From an uncultured bacterium (GTDB lineage Bacteria > Actinomycetota > Coriobacteriia > Coriobacteriales > Coriobacteriaceae): 48,117 nt of DNA. The notes under the pieces are model-generated. The model ran no database searches, was not told where the DNA came from, and saw only the letters and a list, made by a program, of their open reading frames with translations. The position numbers and the translations under genes are program-made. The stretch spans positions 1 through 48,117 of the forward strand of contig CAJMST010000017.1 of the NCBI GenBank assembly GCA_905216145.1, given 5' to 3'. Positions within the stretch are counted from its first letter, which is position 1; every line of letters starts with the position of its first letter. Positions 8,319 through 15,414 of the stretch are shown piece after piece.

Positions 8319-9596
8319 CTACATCACGGCGCGAAGCTCAAACCGGTTGCCGTTGATGCGGAACTGGCAGTTGCCGTTCATGCGTTCGACGGCAAGCTTA
8401 ATGCTCTTGGTTCCAAAGCCGTGTCCGGTGTGCCCGGCTACGGGCATGCCGTCGACCATGCGCGGCGCGCGGCCAAACGTGTTGGAAACTAACAGCAGCA
8501 GCTGGCCGTCCTCTAATCGCAGGTCAAAGTCGACGAATCGCTTTCCTTGGGGTGCGGCGCTTGCGGCGGTGATAGCGTTTTCCAAGGCATTTGAGAGCAC
8601 GCTAAACAGGTCGGCGTCACCTACGTGGATGGTTTCGGGTACGGCGGCGCGCAGGTTGGCGGTAATGCCGTTTCTATTGATATCCGAGTTAAATGACGAA
8701 AGCGCGATGTTTACGGTCTCGTTGGCGCAGAAGCGGCGTACGGCGGTGCGATCGCCGGCTTCGCAGAGTTCATCGATGCGTTTGAGCGCCTCGTCGGTGT
8801 GGCCCTCCTCAATTAAAGCGGCCAGGCCGCGTAGGAAGTGGCGCATATCGTGGCGAAGAATCGACAGCTCGCGCCCAGATTGACGCCAAGCCTCGAGCTC
8901 TTTGATGGCGGCGCTGTCGCGGGTTTCGAGCATCCAGCGCTCTCGCTCGGCGGTTTCCTTTTCTTCGTATTCGCGCAGGTAAACGGCAAGAAACATAAGA
9001 TAGAAGGCACAGAGCGCAAATGCCAAAAACTCAACCGTTACCACCGAGCCCGAGTGGAACAGCGTGGTGTAGACGTTGGTGGCATAGTCAAAGACGTAAT
9101 AGACAAGCGGCAGGATTAAAAGGATGCCCAGCTCGGTGGTGCTTTTAATCGCCAAGCGCGGACCGATGTCGCCGGCCCAATGCAACAGGACGGCAAAGAC
9201 GGCGAGTGTGGTCGCGATGCGCGCCAGATAGTACGCGATCTGAGAATCGGTTGCGGCAAATGCGGCGATGCCCATCCAATTGCTGAACTGGCAGCTCAGA
9301 TAGGCACTCGTAATGCCGAGCACGGCAAGCAGCGGGCTCAGGCGGTAGCGCGCGCACAAATAGATGACGAGCGGCAGATGCACGACGAGCGGATATACCT
9401 GGCGGGCAAAAAGCTCGCCGCCGACGGCATTGGCGAGGCCAAATGCGCATCCGGTTACGGCACCGACCAACACCAGTTCAAGCGCATGACGCCGGTTGAT
9501 CTCGACACCGCACAGCGCCGCCGAGGCAAAGACGCCAAAGAGCAGCGTCGTGGCGTGGTGGATTGCCCAAAGGACCATTTCGACCGATGAGACCAT
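8319..9596 (-). CDS. Sensor histidine kinase, GHKL/AgrC-like
   Basis: A 425-aa membrane kinase. The first 215 residues form six or seven membrane helices; a charged coiled linker (about 215-250) follows; then a phosphoacceptor motif LRHDMRHFLRGL and a GHKL ATPase domain with SNALENAI (N-box) and GHGFGTKSIK (G-box). This is the arrangement of the AgrC/VirS class that pairs with LytTR regulators and often senses peptides. No peptide precursor gene is visible beside it. Its ATG shares one base with the stop of the response regulator gene, so the pair is co-translated. Confidence 0.9.
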   Translation of the reverse strand: MVSSVEMVLWAIHHATTLLFGVFASAALCGVEINRRHALELVLVGAVTGCAFGLANAVGGELFARQVYPLVVHLPLVIYLCARYRLSPLLAVLGITSAYLSCQFSNWMGIAAFAATDSQIAYYLARIATTLAVFAVLLHWAGDIGPRLAIKSTTELGILLILPLVYYVFDYATNVYTTLFHSGSVVTVEFLAFALCAFYLMFLAVYLREYEEKETAERERWMLETRDSAAIKELEAWRQSGRELSILRHDMRHFLRGLAALIEEGHTDEALKRIDELCEAGDRTAVRRFCANETVNIALSSFNSDINRNGITANLRAAVPETIHVGDADLFSVLSNALENAITAASAAPQGKRFVDFDLRLEDGQLLLLVSNTFGRAPRMVDGMPVAGHTGHGFGTKSIKLAVERMNGNCQFRINGNRFELRAVM

Positions 9597-10318
9597 CAGT
9601 GTCTCCCACCCTCAAAGCGCGCCGCAAAGTAGGCGTCTTGGAATCCCTGCTTGCAGCTGCGCGAAAGCGGGATGCACGCGCCCGAGCGCATGACGATGTC
9701 CGTGCGGTCAAAGTGATCGATATTGCGCAGGTTGACCTGGTAGCTGCGGTGGCATTTAAAGAAGTTAGCATTTTGCACCAAACGGTCCTCGACGCTGCGG
9801 AATGACTCGAGTGCCTCGATATCGCGTCCGTCGCGCAGGTGGAAGACCACGTGCTTGTTGCGCGCCTCGGCATATTCGATGTCGGACAGGCGCAGGGCGT
9901 GGTAGCCAAAGGAAGTTTTGATCACGAGCTCGTCGGTTGCCGCCGGGCGCATGCTCGAAAGCTCGTCGAGCAACTGCGCCAGGCGTTCGTAAGTCATGGG
10001 CTTGAGCAGATAGTCGAAGGCACGGACCTCGTAGGATTCCAGTGCGAACTCGGGCGACGAGGTGAGGAACACCAGGCGCACGGCGGTGTCGGCCTGGCGC
10101 AGTTCGCGTGCGGTGTCCATGCCGTTGACGAGCGGCATGATCATGTCGAGCAGAATGATGTCGGCGCGCGATGCGGCATGGCGGGCCAGCAGGTCCTCGC
10201 CGCGCGTGACGAGCGCAACATCGACCGTCGTGCCCGTCTCGGTCGACCAACGGTCGATCATCCGGTGCAGTCTATCTAGAAAAGCGACATCATCGTCGCA
10301 GGCAATAATCTTGAGCAT
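9596..10318 (-). CDS. LytTR-family response regulator
   Basis: A 240-aa AgrA/VirR-like regulator. The receiver domain (1-120) shows the acidic pocket ACDDDV, the phospho-acceptor Asp in ILLDMIMPLVNG and the conserved Lys in YLLKPM. The C-terminal LytTR domain (about 140-235) includes IEYAEARNKHVVFHL and KCHRSYQVNL, typical of this non-HTH DNA-binding fold. The start ATG is preceded by AGGGGG. It is the first gene of the two-gene operon with the kinase; its targets are not evident from the window. Confidence 0.92.
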   Translation of the reverse strand: MLKIIACDDDVAFLDRLHRMIDRWSTETGTTVDVALVTRGEDLLARHAASRADIILLDMIMPLVNGMDTARELRQADTAVRLVFLTSSPEFALESYEVRAFDYLLKPMTYERLAQLLDELSSMRPAATDELVIKTSFGYHALRLSDIEYAEARNKHVVFHLRDGRDIEALESFRSVEDRLVQNANFFKCHRSYQVNLRNIDHFDRTDIVMRSGACIPLSRSCKQGFQDAYFAARFEGGRH

Positions 10319-10525
10319 TCGGCCCCCTTAAGTAGTTCGATTTTGCCACATCGGGCACGCGCCGCTTGCGGGGGTGCGGACCGTTTGCGCCTCACGGCGT
10401 GCAGCTCGCGCCAAGCGGTGTTGCGGTGGCGAAAGATGCCTCCTGCGCTATCGAAAGCCCGGCTATCCTCAGCTTGCCAGTTCGAAAATGGACCTGCCAC
10501 ATGATTGAATCTTTATTTCAACTTT

Positions 10526-10569
10526 ACACCTAGGTTTACAGCTGTCTTGTCAGCTGTAAACCTAGGTGT
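10526..10569. promoter_or_regulatory. 44-bp perfect inverted repeat, probable NiaR operator
   Basis: Two 19-bp arms (10526-10544 and 10551-10569) are perfectly inverted around TCTTGT. Each arm holds the motifs CCTAGG and TTTACAGCTG or its complement. A plausible promoter overlaps the right half: TTGTCA at 10547-10552 and CATACT at 10570-10575 with 17 bp between. A repressor bound here would cover the -35 region. The niaR gene ends the downstream operon, so NiaR is the natural candidate. I see nothing coding in the rest of 10319-10610. Confidence 0.75.
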
Positions 10570-10610
10570 CATACTAAAGCCCCAAGATTCGCCAAAAGAG
10601 AGGGGCCTTG

Positions 10611-11636
10611 ATGGCACAGAGCGCGAACATGGATGCGTCGGAGCTTGCACGCGATATCGCGGCCGGCCTGGCATCGGCAACGACGGCAACGGAGCGTGCG
10701 GCACTGGTGCCCGCAGAGCTCGTCGAGGCCATTCAGCAACTAAAAACCCAACGTGACGCGGTGATCCTGGCGCACTATTACGTGGCGCCCGAGGTGCAGG
10801 CTGTGGCCGATTACGTCGGCGACAGCTTCTACCTGGCAAAGCTTGCCAAGAGTCTGCCGCAGCAGACTATCGTGCTGTGCGGCGTGGAGTTTATGGGCGA
10901 GAGCGCCAAGCTGCTCAACCCCACCAAGACCGTGCTGCTGCCCGAGCCGGGCGCGGACTGCCCCATGGCGCACATGGTCAAGCGCGAGACGGTCGACGCC
11001 GCCCGCGCCGAGTACGGTGACGACCTTGCCGTGGTCTGCTACGTCAACTCGACGGTCGAGATCAAGAGCTGGAGTGACGTGTGCGTCACCAGCTCCAACG
11101 CCGTCAAGATTGTGTCCGAGCTGCCGCAGCAGCATATCCTGTTCATTCCCGACCAAAACCTGGGCCGCTTCGTAGCCGAGCAGGTGCCGCAAAAGCACGT
11201 CATCCTCAACAACGGCTACTGCCCGCGCCATCACATCATCACCGTCGAGCAGATCGTCGACGCGACGGAGGCCCACCCCGACGCGCTCGTGCTGGCGCAC
11301 CCCGAGTGCAAGGCCGACGTTCTGGCCGAGGCCGACTACATCGGCTCCACCGCCGGCATCATCAAGTATGCCGAGGAGTCGGACGCGAGCGAGTTCATCA
11401 TCGTGACGGTCCGCGGCGTGCTCTACGAGCTCGAGCGCCGCTGCCAGGGCACCGGCAAGAAGTTCTATTTCCCCGCGGTGCAGCCCACCTGCGTCAACAT
11501 GGACCTCATCACGCTCGAAAAGCTCGTGCGCTGCCTGGAGACGGGCGAGGGCGAGGTGCAGATCGGCGTCTCGGACGAGGCAGCAGACCAGGCCAAGCTC
11601 ACGCTCGACCGTATGCTCGAGTACGCAGCACGCTAG
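10611..11636 (+). CDS. nadA: Quinolinate synthase
   Basis: NadA (341 aa) condenses iminoaspartate with dihydroxyacetone phosphate to quinolinate, using a [4Fe-4S] cluster. Seen here are the N-terminal repeat start ILAHYYVAPEVQ, the conserved CGVEFMGESAKLL with the first cluster Cys, further Cys in HPECKADVL and QPTCVNMD, and the substrate-binding CYVNSTVEIK. I start at the ATG at 10611 (MAQSANMDASEL), with GAGAGGGG upstream; a TTG just before it is the alternative. It is the first gene of nadA-nadB-nadC-niaR and sits 41 nt downstream of the inverted-repeat operator. Confidence 0.97.
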   Translation: MAQSANMDASELARDIAAGLASATTATERAALVPAELVEAIQQLKTQRDAVILAHYYVAPEVQAVADYVGDSFYLAKLAKSLPQQTIVLCGVEFMGESAKLLNPTKTVLLPEPGADCPMAHMVKRETVDAARAEYGDDLAVVCYVNSTVEIKSWSDVCVTSSNAVKIVSELPQQHILFIPDQNLGRFVAEQVPQKHVILNNGYCPRHHIITVEQIVDATEAHPDALVLAHPECKADVLAEADYIGSTAGIIKYAEESDASEFIIVTVRGVLYELERRCQGTGKKFYFPAVQPTCVNMDLITLEKLVRCLETGEGEVQIGVSDEAADQAKLTLDRMLEYAAR

Positions 11637-11645
11637 AACAATGTT

Positions 11646-11668
11646 GCATGAGGGACGGTCCCTTATGC
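11646..11668. repeat. Short palindrome between nadA and nadB (GGGAC-core)
   Basis: A near-perfect 23-bp palindrome with the core AGGGACGGTCCCT, 10 nt after the nadA stop and just upstream of the nadB ribosome site. The core resembles the GGGGACRTTCC motifs near 40 and 19830. It may be a small member of that scattered repeat family or a processing hairpin in the nad mRNA. Confidence 0.6.
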
Positions 11669-11692
11669 CACATTACAAGGGAGAGGATTCCT

Positions 11693-13069
11693 GTGGAAAC
11701 CAAACAATACCCCGACATGGAGTGCGACGTCGTTATTGCCGGCTGCGGCGTGGCGGGCCTGTACGCAGCTCTCAACCTGCCGACGAGCACGCGCGTGATC
11801 ATGCTCTCCAAGGGCGCTGTCGACGAGTGCGATTCGATGCTCGCGCAGGGCGGCATCTGCGTGCTGCCCGAAGGCTCGGACTACGATGCCTTCTTTGAGG
11901 ACACCATGCACGCCGGCCATTACGAGAACCGCCGCGAGAGCGTCGACATCATGATCCGCTCGAGCCGCTCGGTCATCAACGACCTGCTAGCGATGGGCGT
12001 GGATTTTGAGCGCAAGGCCGACGGCAGCCTCGACTTTACCCGCGAGGGTGCACACAGCCGTCCGCGCATTGCCTTCCATGCCGATATCACCGGCAAGGAG
12101 ATCACGACTAAGCTGCTTCAGGCTGTCCGCAAGCTGGACAACGTGCAGATTTTGGAGCACGTGGCCATGACCGACATCCTGACGGGCGAGCGTGACGGCG
12201 ACACGGTGTGTGCCGGTGTCGTCGCCGTTTCCGTGGACGAGGACAACTCGGTTCGTCCCGCCGACGAGCTGGTAAATGCCGCTGAGGGCGCGCATGCCGG
12301 CGAGCCGTTTAAGATCCATGCCCGCCACACGCTGTGGGCGACGGGTGGCATTGGCGGCGTGTACGACCACTCGACCAACTACCCGCAGCTCACGGGCGAC
12401 GCCTGCTACATCGCTCAGGAGCATGGCATTAAGATGGAGCACCTGGACTACGTGCAGATCCATCCCACGGGTCTGTTCTCGCCGCAGCCGGGTCGCACGT
12501 TCCTGATCAGCGAGAGCTGCCGCGGCGAGGGCGCGATTTTGCTCAACGCCGCCGGCGAGCGTTTTACCGACGAGTTGCAGCCGCGCGACGTTGTCGCCGC
12601 CGCCATCCGCGAGCAGATGAAGCAGGACGGCACCGAGCACGAGTGGCTGAGCTTTGCCCCCGTCGAGCGCGACGTGGTGACCGGGCACTTTGCCAACATT
12701 CGCGCGCGCTGCCTGGAGGACGGCCGCGACATCTTGGACGAGCCCATTCCCGTTACGCCGACGCAGCACTACTTTATGGGCGGCGTGTGGGTCGACAAGG
12801 ACGGCCGCACCTCGATGCCCGAGCTCTACGCCGCGGGCGAGACGGCCTGCAACGGCGTTCACGGCAAGAACCGCCTGGCTTCCAACAGCCTGCTCGAGGC
12901 GCTGGTCTGGGGTCGTCGCGCCGCGTGGTATATGCGTACCGGCAAGTCGCTGGCCGTGGAGCAGGCGGGCGAGCCCGCGCTCGATGGCCGTCATCGCGCC
13001 CTGAGCGCCGACACCCTGTCAATCGATGATTTGGCCCGTGCCGCCGGCACGCAGGCCGTGGAGGAATAG
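11693..13069 (+). CDS. nadB: L-aspartate oxidase
   Basis: NadB oxidises L-aspartate to iminoaspartate, the partner substrate of NadA. This 458-aa form shows the FAD motif VVIAGCGVAGLYAALNL, SMLAQGGI, the active-site segment HSRPRIAFHADITGKEI, IHPTGLFSPQPGR and the closing NRLASNSLLEALVWGRRAA. It is about 80 residues shorter than the E. coli enzyme because the C-terminal helical domain is reduced, as in some Gram-positive NadB proteins. The start is a GTG at 11693 with GGGAGAGG 6 nt upstream; the open frame runs further back over nadA but in an unused frame. The nadC start lies 3 nt after its stop. Confidence 0.96.
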   Translation: METKQYPDMECDVVIAGCGVAGLYAALNLPTSTRVIMLSKGAVDECDSMLAQGGICVLPEGSDYDAFFEDTMHAGHYENRRESVDIMIRSSRSVINDLLAMGVDFERKADGSLDFTREGAHSRPRIAFHADITGKEITTKLLQAVRKLDNVQILEHVAMTDILTGERDGDTVCAGVVAVSVDEDNSVRPADELVNAAEGAHAGEPFKIHARHTLWATGGIGGVYDHSTNYPQLTGDACYIAQEHGIKMEHLDYVQIHPTGLFSPQPGRTFLISESCRGEGAILLNAAGERFTDELQPRDVVAAAIREQMKQDGTEHEWLSFAPVERDVVTGHFANIRARCLEDGRDILDEPIPVTPTQHYFMGGVWVDKDGRTSMPELYAAGETACNGVHGKNRLASNSLLEALVWGRRAAWYMRTGKSLAVEQAGEPALDGRHRALSADTLSIDDLARAAGTQAVEE

Positions 13070-13072
13070 ACC

Positions 13073-13933
13073 ATGAATCCCATTACCATGAAGCTCGTCG
13101 CCGATGATCTGATTTTGCAGGCCCTGCGCGAGGACATTACCTTTGAGGACGTGAGCACGGCGAGCGTGTGCCCCACGGCGCGCCCCGCCACGGTGGAGCT
13201 TATCGCCAAAGCCGATGGCATCATCGCCGGCCTAGACGTGTTCTCCCGCACCTTTGAGCTACTGGATCCGCAGAGCTCCGTGTTGTTCGATGTCTCGGAT
13301 GGCGACGAGGTACACGCCGGCGACCATGTGGGTCAGGTGCGCGGCGACGCGCGCGTGTTGCTTTCGGGCGAGCGCGTGGCGCTCAACTACCTGCAGCGCA
13401 TGAGCGGCATCGCTACTTACACGCATCGGATGGCGGCTGCGCTCGAGGGCACCAAGACCGTGCTTGTCGACACGCGCAAGACCACACCGGGCATGCGTGT
13501 GTTTGAAAAGGCGGCAGTCGAGATCGGCGGTGGCAGCAACCACCGCTATAACCTGTCGACGGCTGTCATGCTCAAGGACAACCACATCGACGCCGCCGGT
13601 GGCGTGACGCGTGCGATCGAGATGGCGCGCGCCCATGCATCGTTTACCACGACGGTCGAGATCGAGTGTGAGAACCTGGACATGGTGCGCGAGGCTGTGG
13701 AGGCCGGCGCCGATATCATCATGTTCGACAACATGACCCACGACGACATGGCTGCCGCGATTGAGCTTATCGCCGGCCGCGCCAAGACCGAGTGCTCGGG
13801 CAATGTGGATGCCAGCAATATCCGCGCGCTCGCCGACCTGGGCGTTGACTTTATTAGCTCGGGCGCCCTGACGCACTCCGCGCCGATCCTCGACCTCTCG
13901 CTTAAGCACCTGCGTCTGCTGGACGGTAAATAA
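13073..13933 (+). CDS. nadC: Nicotinate-nucleotide pyrophosphorylase (carboxylating)
   Basis: NadC (286 aa) turns quinolinate and PRPP into nicotinate mononucleotide. The type II PRTase features are clear: LNYLQRMSGIAT, DTRKTTPGMR, GGGSNHRYNLS with the substrate-binding His and Arg, KDNHI, VEIECENLDM and the C-terminal VDFISSGALTHS. Length is normal. GGAGG precedes the ATG at 13073. Its TAA stop overlaps the niaR ATG by one base. With nadA and nadB it completes the de novo route from aspartate. Confidence 0.97.
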   Translation: MNPITMKLVADDLILQALREDITFEDVSTASVCPTARPATVELIAKADGIIAGLDVFSRTFELLDPQSSVLFDVSDGDEVHAGDHVGQVRGDARVLLSGERVALNYLQRMSGIATYTHRMAAALEGTKTVLVDTRKTTPGMRVFEKAAVEIGGGSNHRYNLSTAVMLKDNHIDAAGGVTRAIEMARAHASFTTTVEIECENLDMVREAVEAGADIIMFDNMTHDDMAAAIELIAGRAKTECSGNVDASNIRALADLGVDFISSGALTHSAPILDLSLKHLRLLDGK

Positions 13934-14478
13934 TGAACGCCCGCGAGCGTCGCCGTGCCATCATGGACGTGCTCGAGGTGGCCAAGGAGCCCGTTTCGGG
14001 CAGCGCACTTGCCCGCGAGGTTGGCGTGAGCCGTCAGATCGTGGTTCAGGATATTGCCCTGCTGCGTGCCGATGGGCACGATGTCGTGGCGACCAACCGT
14101 GGTTATGTGCTGCAGGAGGCCCCCAGCAGCCCCGCCGTGCCCACGCGTCTTGTTAAGGTGCGCCACAGCGTGGAGCAGGCGGGCGACGAACTTACGAGTA
14201 TCGTCGACGCGGGTGGCGCCGTGCTTAACGTGATCGTCAACCATCGTGTGTACGGCAAGATCACGGCCGACCTGGACATCCGCAATCGTCGCGATGTTGA
14301 GCGCTACCTGCACGATATCGAGAGCGGCAAGAGTTTCCCGCTACTAACGGTGACGAGCGGCTATCACTTCCATCGCATCGCGGCGGAGGACGAGCAAACC
14401 CTCGACGAGATCGAGGCGATGCTCAAGGAGAAAGGCTACTTGGCGGACCTAATGCCCTACGAAGACGATCTGTCCTAG
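13933..14478 (+). CDS. niaR: NAD biosynthesis transcriptional repressor NiaR
   Basis: This 181-aa protein has an N-terminal winged HTH (about 5-60: SGSALAREVGVSRQIVVQDI) and a C-terminal 3H domain named for three conserved His, here in KVRHSVEQ, VNHRVYGKI and GYHFHRI. Proteins of this build (COG1827, also called YrxA) use nicotinic acid as co-repressor and switch off NAD synthesis or niacin uptake genes. It is the last gene of the nad operon and probably acts on the 44-bp inverted repeat at 10526, making an autoregulated unit. Confidence 0.93.
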   Translation: MNARERRRAIMDVLEVAKEPVSGSALAREVGVSRQIVVQDIALLRADGHDVVATNRGYVLQEAPSSPAVPTRLVKVRHSVEQAGDELTSIVDAGGAVLNVIVNHRVYGKITADLDIRNRRDVERYLHDIESGKSFPLLTVTSGYHFHRIAAEDEQTLDEIEAMLKEKGYLADLMPYEDDLS

Positions 14479-14491
14479 TAACGACGAATGC

Positions 14492-14531
14492 AAAAGGAGG
14501 CCTCCGCGGCGATGCGGAGGCCTCCTTTTTT
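14492..14531 (+). terminator. Rho-independent terminator of the nad operon
   Basis: A strong stem formed by AAAAGGAGGCCTCCGC and GCGGAGGCCTCCTTTT, 13 nt after the niaR stop, ends in a run of T. The A-rich left flank means it could also act on the facing ferredoxin gene. Confidence 0.93.
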
Positions 14532-14570
14532 GTGCACGGTGTACTTTTGAGTGTGCAAGTGGGGGAGTTG

Positions 14571-14756
14571 TTACTCCTCGACGATCTCGGTGATCGCGCC
14601 AGCGGGGCAAGCGTCCTGGCAAGCGCCACAGGCGACGCAGGAGTCCTCGTCAGCGACGGTAGCGACGTCCTGGAGCTCCAGAACGCCAGCGGGGCAGGAG
14701 TCGACGCAAACGCCACAAGCGATGCACTCGTCGGCATCAATTACGGGATGAGCCAT
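14571..14756 (-). CDS. 2[4Fe-4S] ferredoxin
   Basis: A 61-aa bacterial ferredoxin with two CxxCxxCxxxCP motifs, CIACGVCVDSCP and CVACGACQDACP, each binding one [4Fe-4S] cluster together with the last Cys of the other motif. It is a low-potential electron carrier for anaerobic metabolism. The ATG at 14756 (MAHPVIDADE) has an AGAGGAAA site upstream; longer readings would add 22 residues unlike ferredoxins. It appears monocistronic, convergent with the nad operon and divergent from dnaK. Confidence 0.95.
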   Translation of the reverse strand: MAHPVIDADECIACGVCVDSCPAGVLELQDVATVADEDSCVACGACQDACPAGAITEIVEE

Positions 14757-14980
14757 GGTAGTTTCCTCTCTGTTGACCGACGCTACAGGCGATGCGCGCC
14801 GGTTTGATTCGGGCAAAAACATACCACGGGAGCGACCGTTTGCAATACCCTCTGACCGGCATCTTCATACCGTTCGCCGAGTATGCCAAGGTTTACTAAA
14901 AAATGCGCAGGTGGGGCCGTTGAGCTGCGCAAATGTTAGCTAAAGGTGACTTGAAATATAGGGCGATTGAGCGTGCTTGC

Positions 14981-15150
14981 GGAAACCGCATCCCATTATT
15001 TTGTCGAAAAACGGGTTGCAGTTTCCGGTTAGGCCCGCTAGCGGAAAATGCGAGCCGGTATCAGCTCTCAAAACGGGATACGGTTTCCGGTTGAGCCTTC
15101 AGACGGAAACTGCGACCCGGAATCCACGCTCAAACCGGGATGAGCTTTCC
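14981..15150. repeat. Phased six-arm hairpin array A2
   Basis: Three 46-bp hairpins at 14981-15026, 15043-15088 and 15105-15150, with 15-bp arms such as GGAAACTGCGACCCG facing CGGGATGCGGTTTCC-type arms. Arms start at 14981, 15012, 15043, 15074, 15105 and 15136, exactly 31 bp apart and alternating, the same geometry as the array at 79-248. The long ferredoxin-dnaK gap (14757-15414) otherwise holds the dnaK operator and promoter; I see no gene in it. Confidence 0.85.
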
Positions 15151-15278
15151 GCAAGACGGCCCCCAGGCACCCCCGGACGCAAACCTCAGCCATCTCTACA
15201 TAGATCTCAATAGATTTGCCGAGAACTCATTCAGCGCATCTACCTGCGCATTTAAGAACCTAAACTCTCAGCAATAAG

Positions 15279-15313
15279 AAATCTTATATGAATTGACTTA
15301 GATTTTGTATATT
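15279..15313 (+). promoter_or_regulatory. dnaK promoter with HspR-type operator
   Basis: An inverted repeat AAATCTTA-N11-TTAGATTT (15279-15305) is followed 2 bp later by TATATT, a probable -10 box. The same 27-bp element occurs upstream of clpB at 24505-24531 with a -10-like TATAAG in the same place. It resembles a diverged HAIR site (CTTGAGT-N7-ACTCAAG), the HspR operator of other actinobacteria; hspR lies in this operon. Confidence 0.75.
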
Positions 15314-15414
15314 CCGGCCCATAAGGGGATACACTACATCCTGAAAGACAAGCCGAAACACCGCTCGGCAGACCGCCGAGTCGGTGCAAACGCACAAGAG
15401 AGAGGGAATTTCTA

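Noticed and set aside
10319..10525. Signal-peptide precursor gene (AgrD-like) for the two-component system
   Set aside because: No short open frame with a ribosome site and a suitable peptide was found beside the kinase and regulator.
11081..11692. Upstream extension of the nadB reading frame over nadA
   Set aside because: It overlaps nadA in another frame, translates to Arg/His-rich sequence, and the GTG at 11693 has an excellent ribosome site and the expected NadB N-terminus.
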